DNA of 64,000 nt from Hyphomonadaceae bacterium UKL13-1 (GCA_001602435.1 CP012156.1:1694001-1758000), one strand, 5' to 3'. Counted from the first letter of the stretch, positions 45,679 through 53,780 are shown. Notes: generated by a model not told the origin, from the letters alone. Made by a program: numbers and translations.

Positions 45679-45727
45679 GTCTGGGTCGGGGGGTCTTGAA
45701 GGTGATATTTCTCAAAAGCGGCAGGAC

Positions 45728-45767
45728 CTCTCCCCTCTCCCCGTGGGAGAGGGGGCGGGGGTGAGGG
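45728..45767 (+). repeat. REP-like palindrome, forward copy of second doublet
   Basis: CTCTCCCCTCTCC arm, GTGGGAGAGGGG arm, then GGGGGTGAGGG, matching 4254-4292 in order and orientation. Confidence 0.6.
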
Positions 45768-45831
45768 TGTTCAGCGCGATGGTGTGTATCAGGAAGACTC
45801 GCCACATGGGCCCTGAAGTTCGAGGGCGTAA

Positions 45832-45869
45832 AGCCCTCACCCCAACCCCTCTCCCAGAGGGCGAGGGGC
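45832..45869 (-). repeat. REP-like palindrome, reverse copy of second doublet
   Basis: CCCTCACCCC, then CCCCTCTCCC, loop and GGGCGAGGGG: the reverse arrangement, as at 4365-4407. The doublet spans about 142 bp and ends 10 bp from the pleD stop. Confidence 0.6.
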
Positions 45870-45878
45870 TTGATCCCC

Positions 45879-47243
45879 TTAAGCCGCCTGCGAAACAACC
45901 TTATTGCGGCCGCTGCGTTTGGCGACATAGAGCGCTTCGTCGGCGCGTTTGAGTAGGGTTTCGTAGTCAAGTTCGTTGGATTTGGCGACCGCGACCCCAA
46001 CCGAGCAGGTCACTTCCAAGGTGTCGCGCGCGGTCCCTAAGAAGAAGGCAGCCTCTTCGATGGACGAGCGCAGACGCTCAGCAATCATATTGGCGTCATT
46101 CGCATTGGTTTCAGGCATGATGACCACGAATTCTTCCCCGCCATAGCGGCAGGCCAAATCGCGCGGCCGGAAGTTGGACGCCAAGCGCGCGGCAAATTCG
46201 CGGATCACATTGTCGCCGGCATCATGGCCGAACAAGTCGTTGACGCGCTTAAAGTGGTCGATATCGGCGATCAGCACCGAAACCGGAGGCCCACCGCGTG
46301 AGGATCGCGCCAATAAGGACTTCAACTGGCTTTCCATATAGCGGCGGTTATGCAGGCCGGTCAGCTGGTCGGTCACGGCCAATTCCATGCTGGAATCCAC
46401 CGTCAGGCGCAGCTGATCAATATGGCGCTTGCGCTTGATCAGCGTACGGGTGCGGGCCAGCAATTCTTCATCATCAATCGGACGATAGATGAAGTCATTG
46501 ACGCCCACTTCCAGCGCCCGCAGCGCTTTAACTTTTTCTTCCGGCTCGCAGATCGCAAGGATTGGTAGACTGCGGGTGCTTTCTTGGCCGCGCACATGGG
46601 CGGCAAGGCGCAGGCCGTCAAACGACGCGCCAGAGGCCGAAATAATCATCAATTCGACGGTCGATTGGCCCATCGGACCCAATTCGTTGGAATCCTGCAT
46701 CAGCATCGGGCGCTGTTCGGCTTCCAAGGTGCGCTTAAGACGCGCTGCCCGGCGGGGGTCATCTTCCACGATCAGGATACGGGCATTGAGACCCAATTCG
46801 CGGTTAGAACCGCCTTCAATCACGCCCATGCGACGGCCAGCAGCTTCACGCAGGCGCAACTCATCGGCCACGGCCTTAAAGCGGGCGAGCGACTTCACGC
46901 GGGCAAACAAAGTAATGTCGTCAATCGGCTTGGAGAGGAAGTCGTCAGCCCCTACGGCGAGGCCCTTGACGCGGTCTTCGCGCTGATCGAGTGCCGTTAC
47001 CATCACCACCGGAATATGGCGGGTGGCGGGATCATCTTTCAGGCGCTTACAGGTCTCAAAGCCATCGAGACCCGGCATCATGACATCGAGCAGGATGACA
47101 TCGGGATTCTCACGATTGGCCTTCACAATCGCATCTTCGCCAGAGTTCGACGTAATCACCGTATAATATTCGTGCTGAAGCTTGGCTTCCAGCAAGCGAA
47201 CATTGGGCTCGACATCATCAACAACAAGAACGCGTGCTGTCAT
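45879..47243 (-). CDS. pleD: PleD-type diguanylate cyclase response regulator
   Basis: Makes c-di-GMP; in Caulobacter, PleD drives the swarmer-to-stalked transition. The 454 residues hold REC1 with phospho-acceptor Asp53 (LLDVMMPGLDG) and REC2 (about 153-280, degenerate, used for dimerisation). The GGDEF domain has the active-site variant GGEEF (RYGGEEFVV) and an inhibitory I-site RPRD five residues before it, so product inhibition is expected. It lies 4 bp after divK, and this divK-pleD pairing is known in Caulobacterales and relatives. Confidence 0.96.
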   Translation of the reverse strand: MTARVLVVDDVEPNVRLLEAKLQHEYYTVITSNSGEDAIVKANRENPDVILLDVMMPGLDGFETCKRLKDDPATRHIPVVMVTALDQREDRVKGLAVGADDFLSKPIDDITLFARVKSLARFKAVADELRLREAAGRRMGVIEGGSNRELGLNARILIVEDDPRRAARLKRTLEAEQRPMLMQDSNELGPMGQSTVELMIISASGASFDGLRLAAHVRGQESTRSLPILAICEPEEKVKALRALEVGVNDFIYRPIDDEELLARTRTLIKRKRHIDQLRLTVDSSMELAVTDQLTGLHNRRYMESQLKSLLARSSRGGPPVSVLIADIDHFKRVNDLFGHDAGDNVIREFAARLASNFRPRDLACRYGGEEFVVIMPETNANDANMIAERLRSSIEEAAFFLGTARDTLEVTCSVGVAVAKSNELDYETLLKRADEALYVAKRSGRNKVVSQAA

Positions 47244-47247
47244 CGGT

Positions 47248-47667
47248 CTATCCTATGAACTTACGCACAGCGCCAATGAAGGTGGCCACGGAAATTGGTT
47301 TGGAGAGATAATCTTGGCAGCCGCCTTCGCGGAACCGCTCCTCATCGCCGCGCATGGCAAAAGCGGTTACGGCGATGATGGGAATGCTGGCCAATTCATC
47401 ATCGGCCTTCATCCAGCGCGTGATGTCGAGGCCAGAGACTTCTGGCAATTGAATGTCCATTAAGATCAGATCAGGCTTTTCAGCGCGCGCCAAATCCAGC
47501 GCCATCAGCCCATCGCGCGTCTCGACCGTGCGATAGCCAAAGGCTGCCAATAGATCACGAAACAGCCGCATGTTGAGTTCATTATCCTCAACAATCATCA
47601 CGGTTTTTTGCGCCTTTGGCTCCGCCAACGGCTGTTCCGTTTCATGAGTTGCGACCGACGCCGCCAT
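47248..47667 (-). CDS. divK: DivK-type single-domain response regulator
   Basis: A 139-residue receiver. The start at ATG 47667 has GGAG six bases upstream; a TTG four codons earlier is rejected. After an N-terminal extension of about 20 residues comes the DivK core: [18 protein letters not shown], phospho-acceptor in [34 protein letters not shown] and [12 protein letters not shown]. DivK controls polarity and CtrA activity through DivJ, PleC and DivL in Caulobacter. Those kinases are not in the window. Confidence 0.93.
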   Translation of the reverse strand: MAASVATHETEQPLAEPKAQKTVMIVEDNELNMRLFRDLLAAFGYRTVETRDGLMALDLARAEKPDLILMDIQLPEVSGLDITRWMKADDELASIPIIAVTAFAMRGDEERFREGGCQDYLSKPISVATFIGAVRKFIG

Positions 47668-47710
47668 ACTCCGCTCCAATCTTTTTGCTTAGAGTGACCC
47701 TAAGCTTGAA

Positions 47711-49000
47711 ATGTGCTTGTATCGCATGGGAGTTAATCGAGCCTTGCCAAGTCTATGCCGCGATTGTTTTTATCAGGACGTATCTCAGGGTAGCGAACAC
47801 GCGCTGCGCTGCCCGAATTGCGGCTCTAGACGACAAATTGGCCACAAAAATCTGCAAACTTTCGCCATCGCCCACATTGACTGCGATGCGTTTTATGCAG
47901 CGATCCACAAGCGCGATCAGCCAGAGCTGCGCGATAAGCCTGTCATTGTCGGGGGTGGGCGACGCGGCGTGGTGGCAACTTGTTGCTATATTGCGCGGGC
48001 GTCGGGTGTGCGCTCGGCCATGCCAATGTTTAAGGCGCTGAAGCTTTGCCCAGATGCGACGGTGATCCCACCGAACATGGGCCTCTATGCGCGCGAGGGC
48101 AAAGCCATTCGCCAAGCCATGCAGGCGCTGACGCCCTTGGTCGAGCCTGTTTCGATTGATGAGGCCTATCTCGATCTTTCGGGCACCAGCCAAATGCATC
48201 ATGGTGCCCCTGCCCTGACTTTGGCGCGGTTTCAGCACAAGATTGAGACAGAGATGGGCCTGACTGTCTCCATCGGTCTGTCTTGCAACAAGTTTTTGGC
48301 CAAAACGGCGAGCGATCTGGATAAGCCGCGCGGCTTTGCGATTTTGGGACCCGAAGATGTGCCTGAGATTTTATGGCCCAAGCCTGTGGGCTTTCTCCAC
48401 GGCGTCGGCCCGGCTTTTGCCAAAGCGTTGAACCGCGATGGCTATCAGCTGATTGGCGACCTCGCCGCGGCAAAGCCCGAAGACCTCACCCGGCGCTATG
48501 GCGATGGCGGGACAAGGCTGGCCAATATGGCGCGCGGCATCGACCACCGTCGCGTGGAACCCGATAGTGAGCGCAAGTCGATCTCGTCTGAGACCACCTT
48601 CCACCATGACCTAAAGAGCCTGGAGGAGTTGGAGCCGATTCTACAACGCCTGTGTGCTAAAGTCGGTGAAATCAGCCGAGCTAAGGGCCATGCTGGCCGG
48701 GTGGTGACCCTAAAACTCAAGACTTCTGGCTTTAAACAGGTCACAAGGCGGCTGACTTTGCCAGAACCAACCGCCACGGGCCGCGTAGTGTTTGACGCGG
48801 CGCGGCCTTTGCTGAGCGCGGAAATCAGCAAAGGGCCCTTTCGCCTGATCGGGGTTGGTCTTTCTGATCTGAGTGCGCTGGAAGGTGCCGATCAGGGCGA
48901 TCTGTTAAATACCCAAGCGCCCAAGCGCGCGGCCCTAGAGCGGGCACTCGATTCAGTCCATGCCCGCTATGGCAAAGGCGTCGTGAAGACCGGCATGTGA
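47711..49000 (+). CDS. dinB: DNA polymerase IV
   Basis: Y-family translesion polymerase of 429 residues; ATG 47726 is an alternative start, and neither has a strong ribosome site. A zinc-finger-like N-terminus (CRDCFYQ, then CPNCGS about 14 residues on) precedes the palm motifs HIDCDAFYAAI and SIDEAYLDLSG, the HhH region LHGVGPAFAKALNRDGYQLIGDL and the little finger. The extra N-terminal cysteines occur in alphaproteobacterial DinB. No beta-clamp motif is obvious at the C-terminus. It is divergent from divK with only about 43 bp between start codons. Confidence 0.94.
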   Translation: MCLYRMGVNRALPSLCRDCFYQDVSQGSEHALRCPNCGSRRQIGHKNLQTFAIAHIDCDAFYAAIHKRDQPELRDKPVIVGGGRRGVVATCCYIARASGVRSAMPMFKALKLCPDATVIPPNMGLYAREGKAIRQAMQALTPLVEPVSIDEAYLDLSGTSQMHHGAPALTLARFQHKIETEMGLTVSIGLSCNKFLAKTASDLDKPRGFAILGPEDVPEILWPKPVGFLHGVGPAFAKALNRDGYQLIGDLAAAKPEDLTRRYGDGGTRLANMARGIDHRRVEPDSERKSISSETTFHHDLKSLEELEPILQRLCAKVGEISRAKGHAGRVVTLKLKTSGFKQVTRRLTLPEPTATGRVVFDAARPLLSAEISKGPFRLIGVGLSDLSALEGADQGDLLNTQAPKRAALERALDSVHARYGKGVVKTGM

Positions 49001-49060
49001 CGCATAAAGACTGCAACCAATCGCGCCCGCCTTGCGTAAAGAGGCCCATAGGAGAACATC

Positions 49061-49483
49061 ATGGCCAAGTCCGCCCGCTTCACTGTCGAAAAAACCGATG
49101 CCGAATGGAGAACGATACTGACGCCCGCTCAGTTTCAAGTTGCCCGGCAAGAAGGCACCGAGCGCGCCTTCACCTCGCCGCTTAACAATGAACATCGCGA
49201 TGGCACGTTCCACTGCGTTGGCTGCGGTACTGCTTTATGGACCATGGCTGACAAATTTGATTCCGGCACCGGCTGGCCCAGCTTTACCCAGCCGATCTCA
49301 GCAGAAGCCGTTGCCACGAAAACCGATTGGAAGCTGCTGTACCCCCGCACCGAATGCCATTGCGCGACATGCGGTGCCCACCAAGGTCACGTCTTCCCAG
49401 ATGGTCCTGCGCCAACCGGTCAACGTTGGTGCATCAATGGCGTGGTTCTGGTGTTCCAAGCCAAGGAAGATCAGACGGACTGA
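49061..49483 (+). CDS. msrB: Methionine-R-sulfoxide reductase B
   Basis: Repairs R-methionine sulfoxide. The 140-residue protein has AGGAG upstream of ATG, zinc ligands Cys52, Cys55, Cys101 and Cys104, and the catalytic Cys124 in RWCINGVVLVF (usual family form RYCINS). GTGWPSF and HVFPDGP are typical. Its 3' end overlaps the convergent protease gene by 13 bp. Confidence 0.95.
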   Translation: MAKSARFTVEKTDAEWRTILTPAQFQVARQEGTERAFTSPLNNEHRDGTFHCVGCGTALWTMADKFDSGTGWPSFTQPISAEAVATKTDWKLLYPRTECHCATCGAHQGHVFPDGPAPTGQRWCINGVVLVFQAKEDQTD

Positions 49484-50223
49484 TCGCCCAATTTGACCGC
49501 CAGGCCCAACAAGCATTGGCGAATGAAGGCCGCGTGCAGCACAATGCCGATTTCCAACCTTTCATCGGTCAAGACGACTTGTTGGGCGAGAAGCCCTGCT
49601 ACAAATTGCGCCTCGTGAAAATCACGTGCGCCAACCCGCTTGCGCGCCCGGTCTGACATATAGACTGGGCCGCCGGAATTGCCGGCAAAGACGGCGAAGT
49701 CCATCAAAAAGGTCGGGAAATCTGCACTCGGCCACAAGGGGTAAGAGGCGACCCGCCCCGCACGCAGGATCGGAAAGCCGATCTCATTGGCCGATAGGCC
49801 ACGTGGATAGCCCAGCGCCAACATCTCATCGCCCGGCTGAACGTCATAGGATTTTAGCGCTTCATCATCGGCCAGTTGGTCAAAGCCTATGGCCCAGTCA
49901 TGGGTATGGGCCGGCGGGTCGATCGCAATTGCGGCGATGTCGCGATCCACATGGCGGTGCCATAAAGGCGTACCCACCCCATCGCGGATCCGAATGGGGG
50001 CTGGCTCGCGGTGCCAGCGGCCGTCTGCATCCATGCGACGCCAATGGATGGAGGCCTGCTCTTGCTTCATGCGGTCCAGCACATGACTTGCTGTCACAAG
50101 CGCCAAATGCCCGTCCGCCCCCGGCAGACGCACCAGCCAGCCTGTACCAACCGTTGTCGCCCCATCGTCTTGGCGCTGGTCCAGCTTAAATGTGGCCCGC
50201 ATCAGGGCCATATTCAAATCCAT
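49471..50223 (-). CDS. Trypsin-like serine protease, cytosolic
   Basis: A 250-residue chymotrypsin-fold protein without signal peptide, PDZ domain or membrane anchor. The triad is visible: His47 (VTASHVLD), Asp93 or Asp95 (HVDRDIAAIAI) and Ser183 (AGNSGGPVY). GYPRGLS precedes the oxyanion region. AAGGAT lies about nine bases before ATG. It resembles stand-alone trypsin-like proteins found in some bacterial defence or stress systems, but no partner gene is adjacent, so the role is unknown. Confidence 0.85.
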   Translation of the reverse strand: MDLNMALMRATFKLDQRQDDGATTVGTGWLVRLPGADGHLALVTASHVLDRMKQEQASIHWRRMDADGRWHREPAPIRIRDGVGTPLWHRHVDRDIAAIAIDPPAHTHDWAIGFDQLADDEALKSYDVQPGDEMLALGYPRGLSANEIGFPILRAGRVASYPLWPSADFPTFLMDFAVFAGNSGGPVYMSDRARKRVGARDFHEAQFVAGLLAQQVVLTDERLEIGIVLHAAFIRQCLLGLAVKLGDQSV

Positions 50224-50361
50224 TTTCTGGGATCCTTTTGCGGTAATGTCGCGGGGGGCCTTGTGCTTACAATGAAGCTAAAGGCTTGGCGGGCTTTTGG
50301 AAATAGGGCCGATGCGGCCTCGGGCTGCGTAAAGTCTTCTTCTCAAGAATTTTTTCAAACA

Positions 50362-50375
50362 TGACGCATGCGTCA
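50362..50375. promoter_or_regulatory. 14-bp perfect palindrome upstream of CYP153 gene
   Basis: TGACGCATGCGTCA is fully self-complementary, followed six bases later by another TGAC. It lies 82 bp ahead of the P450 start and is a candidate operator for a dimeric regulator. Confidence 0.4.
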
Positions 50376-50457
50376 GGGGGTGACAAAAGCCTCAAAATGT
50401 GGCCCCATGTATCCAACGAGCATCGCACATAATGGTCTCGACATTGGGAGAATTTCT

Positions 50458-51741
50458 ATGGCCGACGGCAACTTCAATCCTGCAGAATTCAAATCTGTTC
50501 AAGAACATCACGCCAAACGGGCTTGGTCGATCCCGCTTGAAGAGATTGACGTCGCCATGCCAGAACTGTGGACCCATGATTGCCACTGGCCTTATTTTGA
50601 GCGCCTGCGCAAGGAAGACCCGATCCATTGGTGCGAGAGCCAAGAGGAAAAAGTTGGCGGCTATTGGTCTGTCACCCGCTATAAGGACATTATGGCGGTA
50701 GATACCAACCACCATCAATTCTCATCCGACGCCTTTTTGGGCGGGATTACCATTGTTGGCTTTGACGAAGACTTCATCCTGCCGATGTTCATCGCCATGG
50801 ACCCGCCCAAGCACGACGCCCAGCGCAAAGTCGTGCAGCCCATCGTTGGTCCAGACAATCTCGCCAAAATGGAAAGCACGATCCGCGAGCGGGTCAATCT
50901 GATCTTCGACGAACTGCCCATCGATCAAGAATTTGACTGGGTTGATAAGGTTTCGGTCGAACTGACCACCCAAATGCTAGCCACATTGTTTGACTTCCCT
51001 TGGGAAGATCGCCGCAAGCTGACTCGTTGGTCGGATGTGGCCACCGCGCAGCCCATTCCAGGTGGCCTCATCGAAACCGAAGATCAGCGCCGCGCGGAAC
51101 TCTTTGAGTGCCTCGCCTATTTCACCAATTTGTGGAACGAGCGGGTCAATAATAGCGGCGGCAATGACCTGATTTCCATGCTGGCCCATGGCGAAGCAAC
51201 CCGCAACATGGAGCCGTTGGAATATCTCGGCAATCTGATCTTGTTGATCGTGGGTGGCAATGACACCACGCGCAATTCCTTGACTGGCGGGCTCTATGCC
51301 CTTTCGAAAAATCCTGAGGAATTCAAGAAATTACGCGCTGATCCTTCCGTGATTCCAAACATGGTTTCAGAAATCATCCGCTGGCAGACCCCGCTCGCGC
51401 ACATGCGCCGCACGGCGTTGGAAGATGTTGAACTGGGCGGTAAGCAGATCAAAAAGGGCGACAAGGTCGTGATGTGGTATGTCTCGGGCAATCGCGATGA
51501 CGAGATGATTGAACGTCCAAATGATTTCTGGATCGACCGTCCTCGGGCACGCAACCACTTGTCCTTCGGCTTTGGCATTCACCGCTGCGTCGGCAATCGC
51601 TTGGCCGAAATGCAATTGCGAATCGTCTGGGAAGAAGCCTTGAAGCGCTATTCCGACATCCAAGTCGTCTCCGAACCCACCCGCATCCGCTCAGCCTTTG
51701 TGAAAGGCTATGAGTCGATGCGCGTGATTTTGCGGAAGTAG
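50458..51741 (+). CDS. Cytochrome P450, CYP153 family (alkane/fatty-acid terminal hydroxylase)
   Basis: A 427-residue soluble P450; ATG 50458 has GGGAGA six bases upstream, and the frame extension to 50368 is rejected. The heme-thiolate motif is FGFGIHRCVGNRLAE (Cys377), the I-helix GGNDTTRNS, and the ExxR is in SEIIRWQTPLAHMRRTALED. These, with MFIAMDPPKHD and LATLFDFPWEDRRKLTRWSD, closely match CYP153 enzymes as I know them, which hydroxylate medium-chain alkanes or fatty acids at the terminal carbon. The ferredoxin and ferredoxin reductase genes that often accompany CYP153 are absent. A lipoprotein gene follows after 12-15 bp. Confidence 0.93.
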   Translation: MADGNFNPAEFKSVQEHHAKRAWSIPLEEIDVAMPELWTHDCHWPYFERLRKEDPIHWCESQEEKVGGYWSVTRYKDIMAVDTNHHQFSSDAFLGGITIVGFDEDFILPMFIAMDPPKHDAQRKVVQPIVGPDNLAKMESTIRERVNLIFDELPIDQEFDWVDKVSVELTTQMLATLFDFPWEDRRKLTRWSDVATAQPIPGGLIETEDQRRAELFECLAYFTNLWNERVNNSGGNDLISMLAHGEATRNMEPLEYLGNLILLIVGGNDTTRNSLTGGLYALSKNPEEFKKLRADPSVIPNMVSEIIRWQTPLAHMRRTALEDVELGGKQIKKGDKVVMWYVSGNRDDEMIERPNDFWIDRPRARNHLSFGFGIHRCVGNRLAEMQLRIVWEEALKRYSDIQVVSEPTRIRSAFVKGYESMRVILRK

Positions 51742-51756
51742 AGGAGCTAGCGGGTG

Positions 51757-52599
51757 ATGGCTGAAAACTCCCTCACCCGCCTCACCTTATCCGCAGCCTT
51801 GGCAGGCCTTATGTGGCTGAGCAGTTGCGCGGCGACTCCGCCTGCAGCCGATCAACGCGTGGCAACTCCCTCGTGGCGAGCCCTATGCAAAGCAGCCGAG
51901 CCTGACCTACTCCCCAATAGCCCGATCTTGACCACGTCCATCTGGTTTGCCGATGGGCGCGGCAGCGGCAATGAAGTCACCGAAGCCATGCGCTCGGGCT
52001 TTGGCCAAGCAAGCTTTGAGACCACGGCACAGGCTTTGGCAGAAGGCGCAGCTTTACCCGCCGAAGACAGCCGACGCTGGACCTTGGTACCTTTAAGCGA
52101 TCAAGTAGGGCCGGTGACTTTTGTCTTAGCCCCTTATGGCACGCCTGCCTGCTCAGGCTATGAGCGGGAAATCGCAGCTCAGCGGACGCCGCAAAGCACA
52201 GGCGATCCCATGCGCTTCTATACCGACCGTCGATTACCCGCTGCCGCGGCAGGATCACGGAACTGGTGCATTGCAGGGCTCACTGGGCGCGACCCAGAGG
52301 CCGTGCTCTATCACCGCCGTGTGGACAGCTTTGTCCTGCCCCGCGCCCATGTCACGCGCATCATCGAGACGATTGAGCAGCCTAGCGATGATCTAGGCCA
52401 AAAGCCCAAGATTTTGGCGCGGCGGACATTTCTGCAAAAGATCGCCCTCGATCAAAAGGGAATCGAAATGGGCGACGGCAAGGATTGTTCAGGCAGGCCC
52501 AATGCCCCTCAACCTGCCCTCGTCGGGCAACAGGGTATCGCGCTGCGCCCCTTAAACCCGCCTAATCTTGTGACCGCCCCACCCGCCAAGGCGGGTTGA
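51757..52599 (+). CDS. Hypothetical lipoprotein downstream of the P450 gene
   Basis: A 280-residue protein from ATG 51757 (GAGGAG about ten bases upstream; the overlapping GTG 51754 is also possible). The signal peptide has lipobox LSSC, putting the lipidated Cys near residue 23. The mature part has four to five further cysteines and no family I recognise. Because it follows the CYP153 gene by only about 15 bp it may be co-transcribed, but a role in alkane use is inference only. Its 3' end overlaps the convergent VOC gene by 38 bp. Confidence 0.7.
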   Translation: MAENSLTRLTLSAALAGLMWLSSCAATPPAADQRVATPSWRALCKAAEPDLLPNSPILTTSIWFADGRGSGNEVTEAMRSGFGQASFETTAQALAEGAALPAEDSRRWTLVPLSDQVGPVTFVLAPYGTPACSGYEREIAAQRTPQSTGDPMRFYTDRRLPAAAAGSRNWCIAGLTGRDPEAVLYHRRVDSFVLPRAHVTRIIETIEQPSDDLGQKPKILARRTFLQKIALDQKGIEMGDGKDCSGRPNAPQPALVGQQGIALRPLNPPNLVTAPPAKAG

Positions 52600-52963
52600 G
52601 TTTGTTGTCACCGGCGTAAAGCAGCAGGATTTCATGGCCGTCAGGATCATGGAGAATCACATCTCGCCAAAGCCAACTACGATCTTGTGGCAGTTCTGAC
52701 AGCGCTAAGCCCCGACGCTGCAATAAATCAGCATAAGCGTCCAAAGCCTCAGGCGTCGTAAACTCAAAACCCACATGACACGATGCGCCAATGGGTTCAG
52801 GGCTGTGAGAGATTGACAGGGTTTGGCTGCCCTGCCCGTCCAAATTGGCCCGGAACCGGCAATAATGGGCGGCATCGACGATGAGTTCTAAACCAAGCGC
52901 CTCATAAAAGGCCTTTGACCTTGGAATATCGCTGACGAGCAGGGTAATATGGGACAGGAACAT
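52562..52963 (-). CDS. VOC (glyoxalase/bleomycin-resistance fold) protein
   Basis: A 133-residue vicinal-oxygen-chelate protein with two beta-alpha-beta-beta-beta halves. The N-terminal FLSHITLLVSDIPRSKAFYEALGL and C-terminal ILHDPDGHEILLLY carry the usual metal-site His and Glu positions. Members include glyoxalase I-like enzymes and antibiotic-binding proteins; the substrate is unknown. It overlaps the lipoprotein gene tail and is divergent from rplY. Confidence 0.87.
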   Translation of the reverse strand: MFLSHITLLVSDIPRSKAFYEALGLELIVDAAHYCRFRANLDGQGSQTLSISHSPEPIGASCHVGFEFTTPEALDAYADLLQRRGLALSELPQDRSWLWRDVILHDPDGHEILLLYAGDNKLNPPWRVGRSQD

Positions 52964-53004
52964 ATTTATTCAGTAGCACGCTGGTCTAAAGCTGCCACCC
53001 ACTG

Positions 53005-53033
53005 TTGAGTTCTTTTCATCTTTCCCCTATAGC
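53005..53033 (+). promoter_or_regulatory. Promoter of rplY
   Basis: TTGAGT (53005-53010), 17-bp spacer, TATAGC (53028-53033). The predicted transcript start near 53040 leaves a leader of about 74 bases that contains a full intrinsic-terminator hairpin. Confidence 0.6.
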
Positions 53034-53053
53034 CCCGCCTTCATGAAATCTCA

Positions 53054-53088
53054 TGCGCCGCCTGCATCATGTAGGCGGCGCAGTTTTT
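53054..53088 (+). terminator. Terminator-like hairpin in the rplY leader (candidate attenuator)
   Basis: TGCGCCGCCT (53054-53063), a 9-base loop and AGGCGGCGCA (53073-53082) form a perfect 10-bp stem, followed by GTTTTT. It ends 25 bp before the rplY ATG. The closest upstream plus-strand gene ends 455 bp away, so it most likely acts within the rplY leader. Confidence 0.65.
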
Positions 53089-53113
53089 ACACACCAACGA
53101 ACGGAGACCGGGG

Positions 53114-53707
53114 ATGACCGGCATCGTGATCAATGTTGAAGTGCGGGAACGCACTGGTACCGGTGGCGCTCGCCAGACCCGCCGTGAAGGCCTCGTGCCC
53201 GGCATCCTTTATGGCGGCGGCAAAGACCCAGTGGCGATTGCTGCTTCGGGCAAGGAATTGCTGAAGGCGATCCGCTCTGGCAAATTCTTGGCCCACATGG
53301 TTGATTTGCACCACAGCGGCGAAAGCCAACCTGTGATCCCACGCGACGTGCAATGGGACCCCATCACCGACTTGCCAGTCCACTTTGACCTGTATCGGGT
53401 TGATGAAGGCTCGGTGATCTCGGTTGAAGTGCCTGTGCACTTCTTGAACCAAGACACCTGCCCCGGCATCAAAAAGGGCGGCACGCTGAACGTCGTTCGC
53501 CACACCGTGGCTCTGGATGTGCCTGCTGGCAAAATCCCAGAAGAATTGGTGATCGACTTGGCTGGCCGCGATATCGGCGACGTGATCCACATCTCGGCAG
53601 TTCGTATGCCAGACGGCGCACGCCCAACCATCCGCGACCGCGACTTCACTGTTGCGACCCTGATCGGCCGCGGCGGCAAGCAAGACGAAGCAACCGAAGA
53701 AGCGTAA
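53114..53707 (+). CDS. rplY: 50S ribosomal protein L25/CTC
   Basis: A 197-residue two-domain L25 (TL5/CTC type) that binds 5S rRNA. RTGTGGARQTRREGLVPGILYG opens the L25 domain, and the C-terminal beta domain holds VPVHFLNQDTCPGIKKGGTLN and RDFTVATLIGRG. GGAG lies near the ATG. It has its own promoter and leader hairpin and is closed by an intrinsic terminator before pth. rplY-pth-ychF clustering is common in proteobacteria. Confidence 0.95.
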   Translation: MTGIVINVEVRERTGTGGARQTRREGLVPGILYGGGKDPVAIAASGKELLKAIRSGKFLAHMVDLHHSGESQPVIPRDVQWDPITDLPVHFDLYRVDEGSVISVEVPVHFLNQDTCPGIKKGGTLNVVRHTVALDVPAGKIPEELVIDLAGRDIGDVIHISAVRMPDGARPTIRDRDFTVATLIGRGGKQDEATEEA

Positions 53708-53730
53708 GCCTTTTTGGATGCTTGTGATAA

Positions 53731-53758
53731 AAGCCCCGGCATCGTCCGGGGCTTTTTT
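53731..53758 (+). terminator. Intrinsic terminator after rplY
   Basis: AAGCCCCGG (53731-53739), a 6-base loop, CCGGGGCTT (53746-53754), then a T run. It separates rplY from pth, 22 bp before the pth start, so pth must have read-through or its own promoter. Confidence 0.9.
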
Positions 53759-53780
53759 GTTGTGATCGTGGGGTGATCAG

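Larger units (their letters stand above)
45368..45878. other. 511-bp repeat-rich intergenic island
   Basis: No gene is supported. The island holds a CTTCAAGC/GCTTGAAG hairpin (45504-45532), a GTCAAGGGG/CCCCTTGAC stem (45566-45614) around a GC-rich inner hairpin, the dispersed hairpin repeat (45645-45678), and a doublet of inverted CTCTCCCC palindromes (45728-45869). It parallels the 3.5-4.8 kb tract. It must also contain the promoter of the hypothetical gene (left part) and the 3' end of pleD. Confidence 0.65.
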
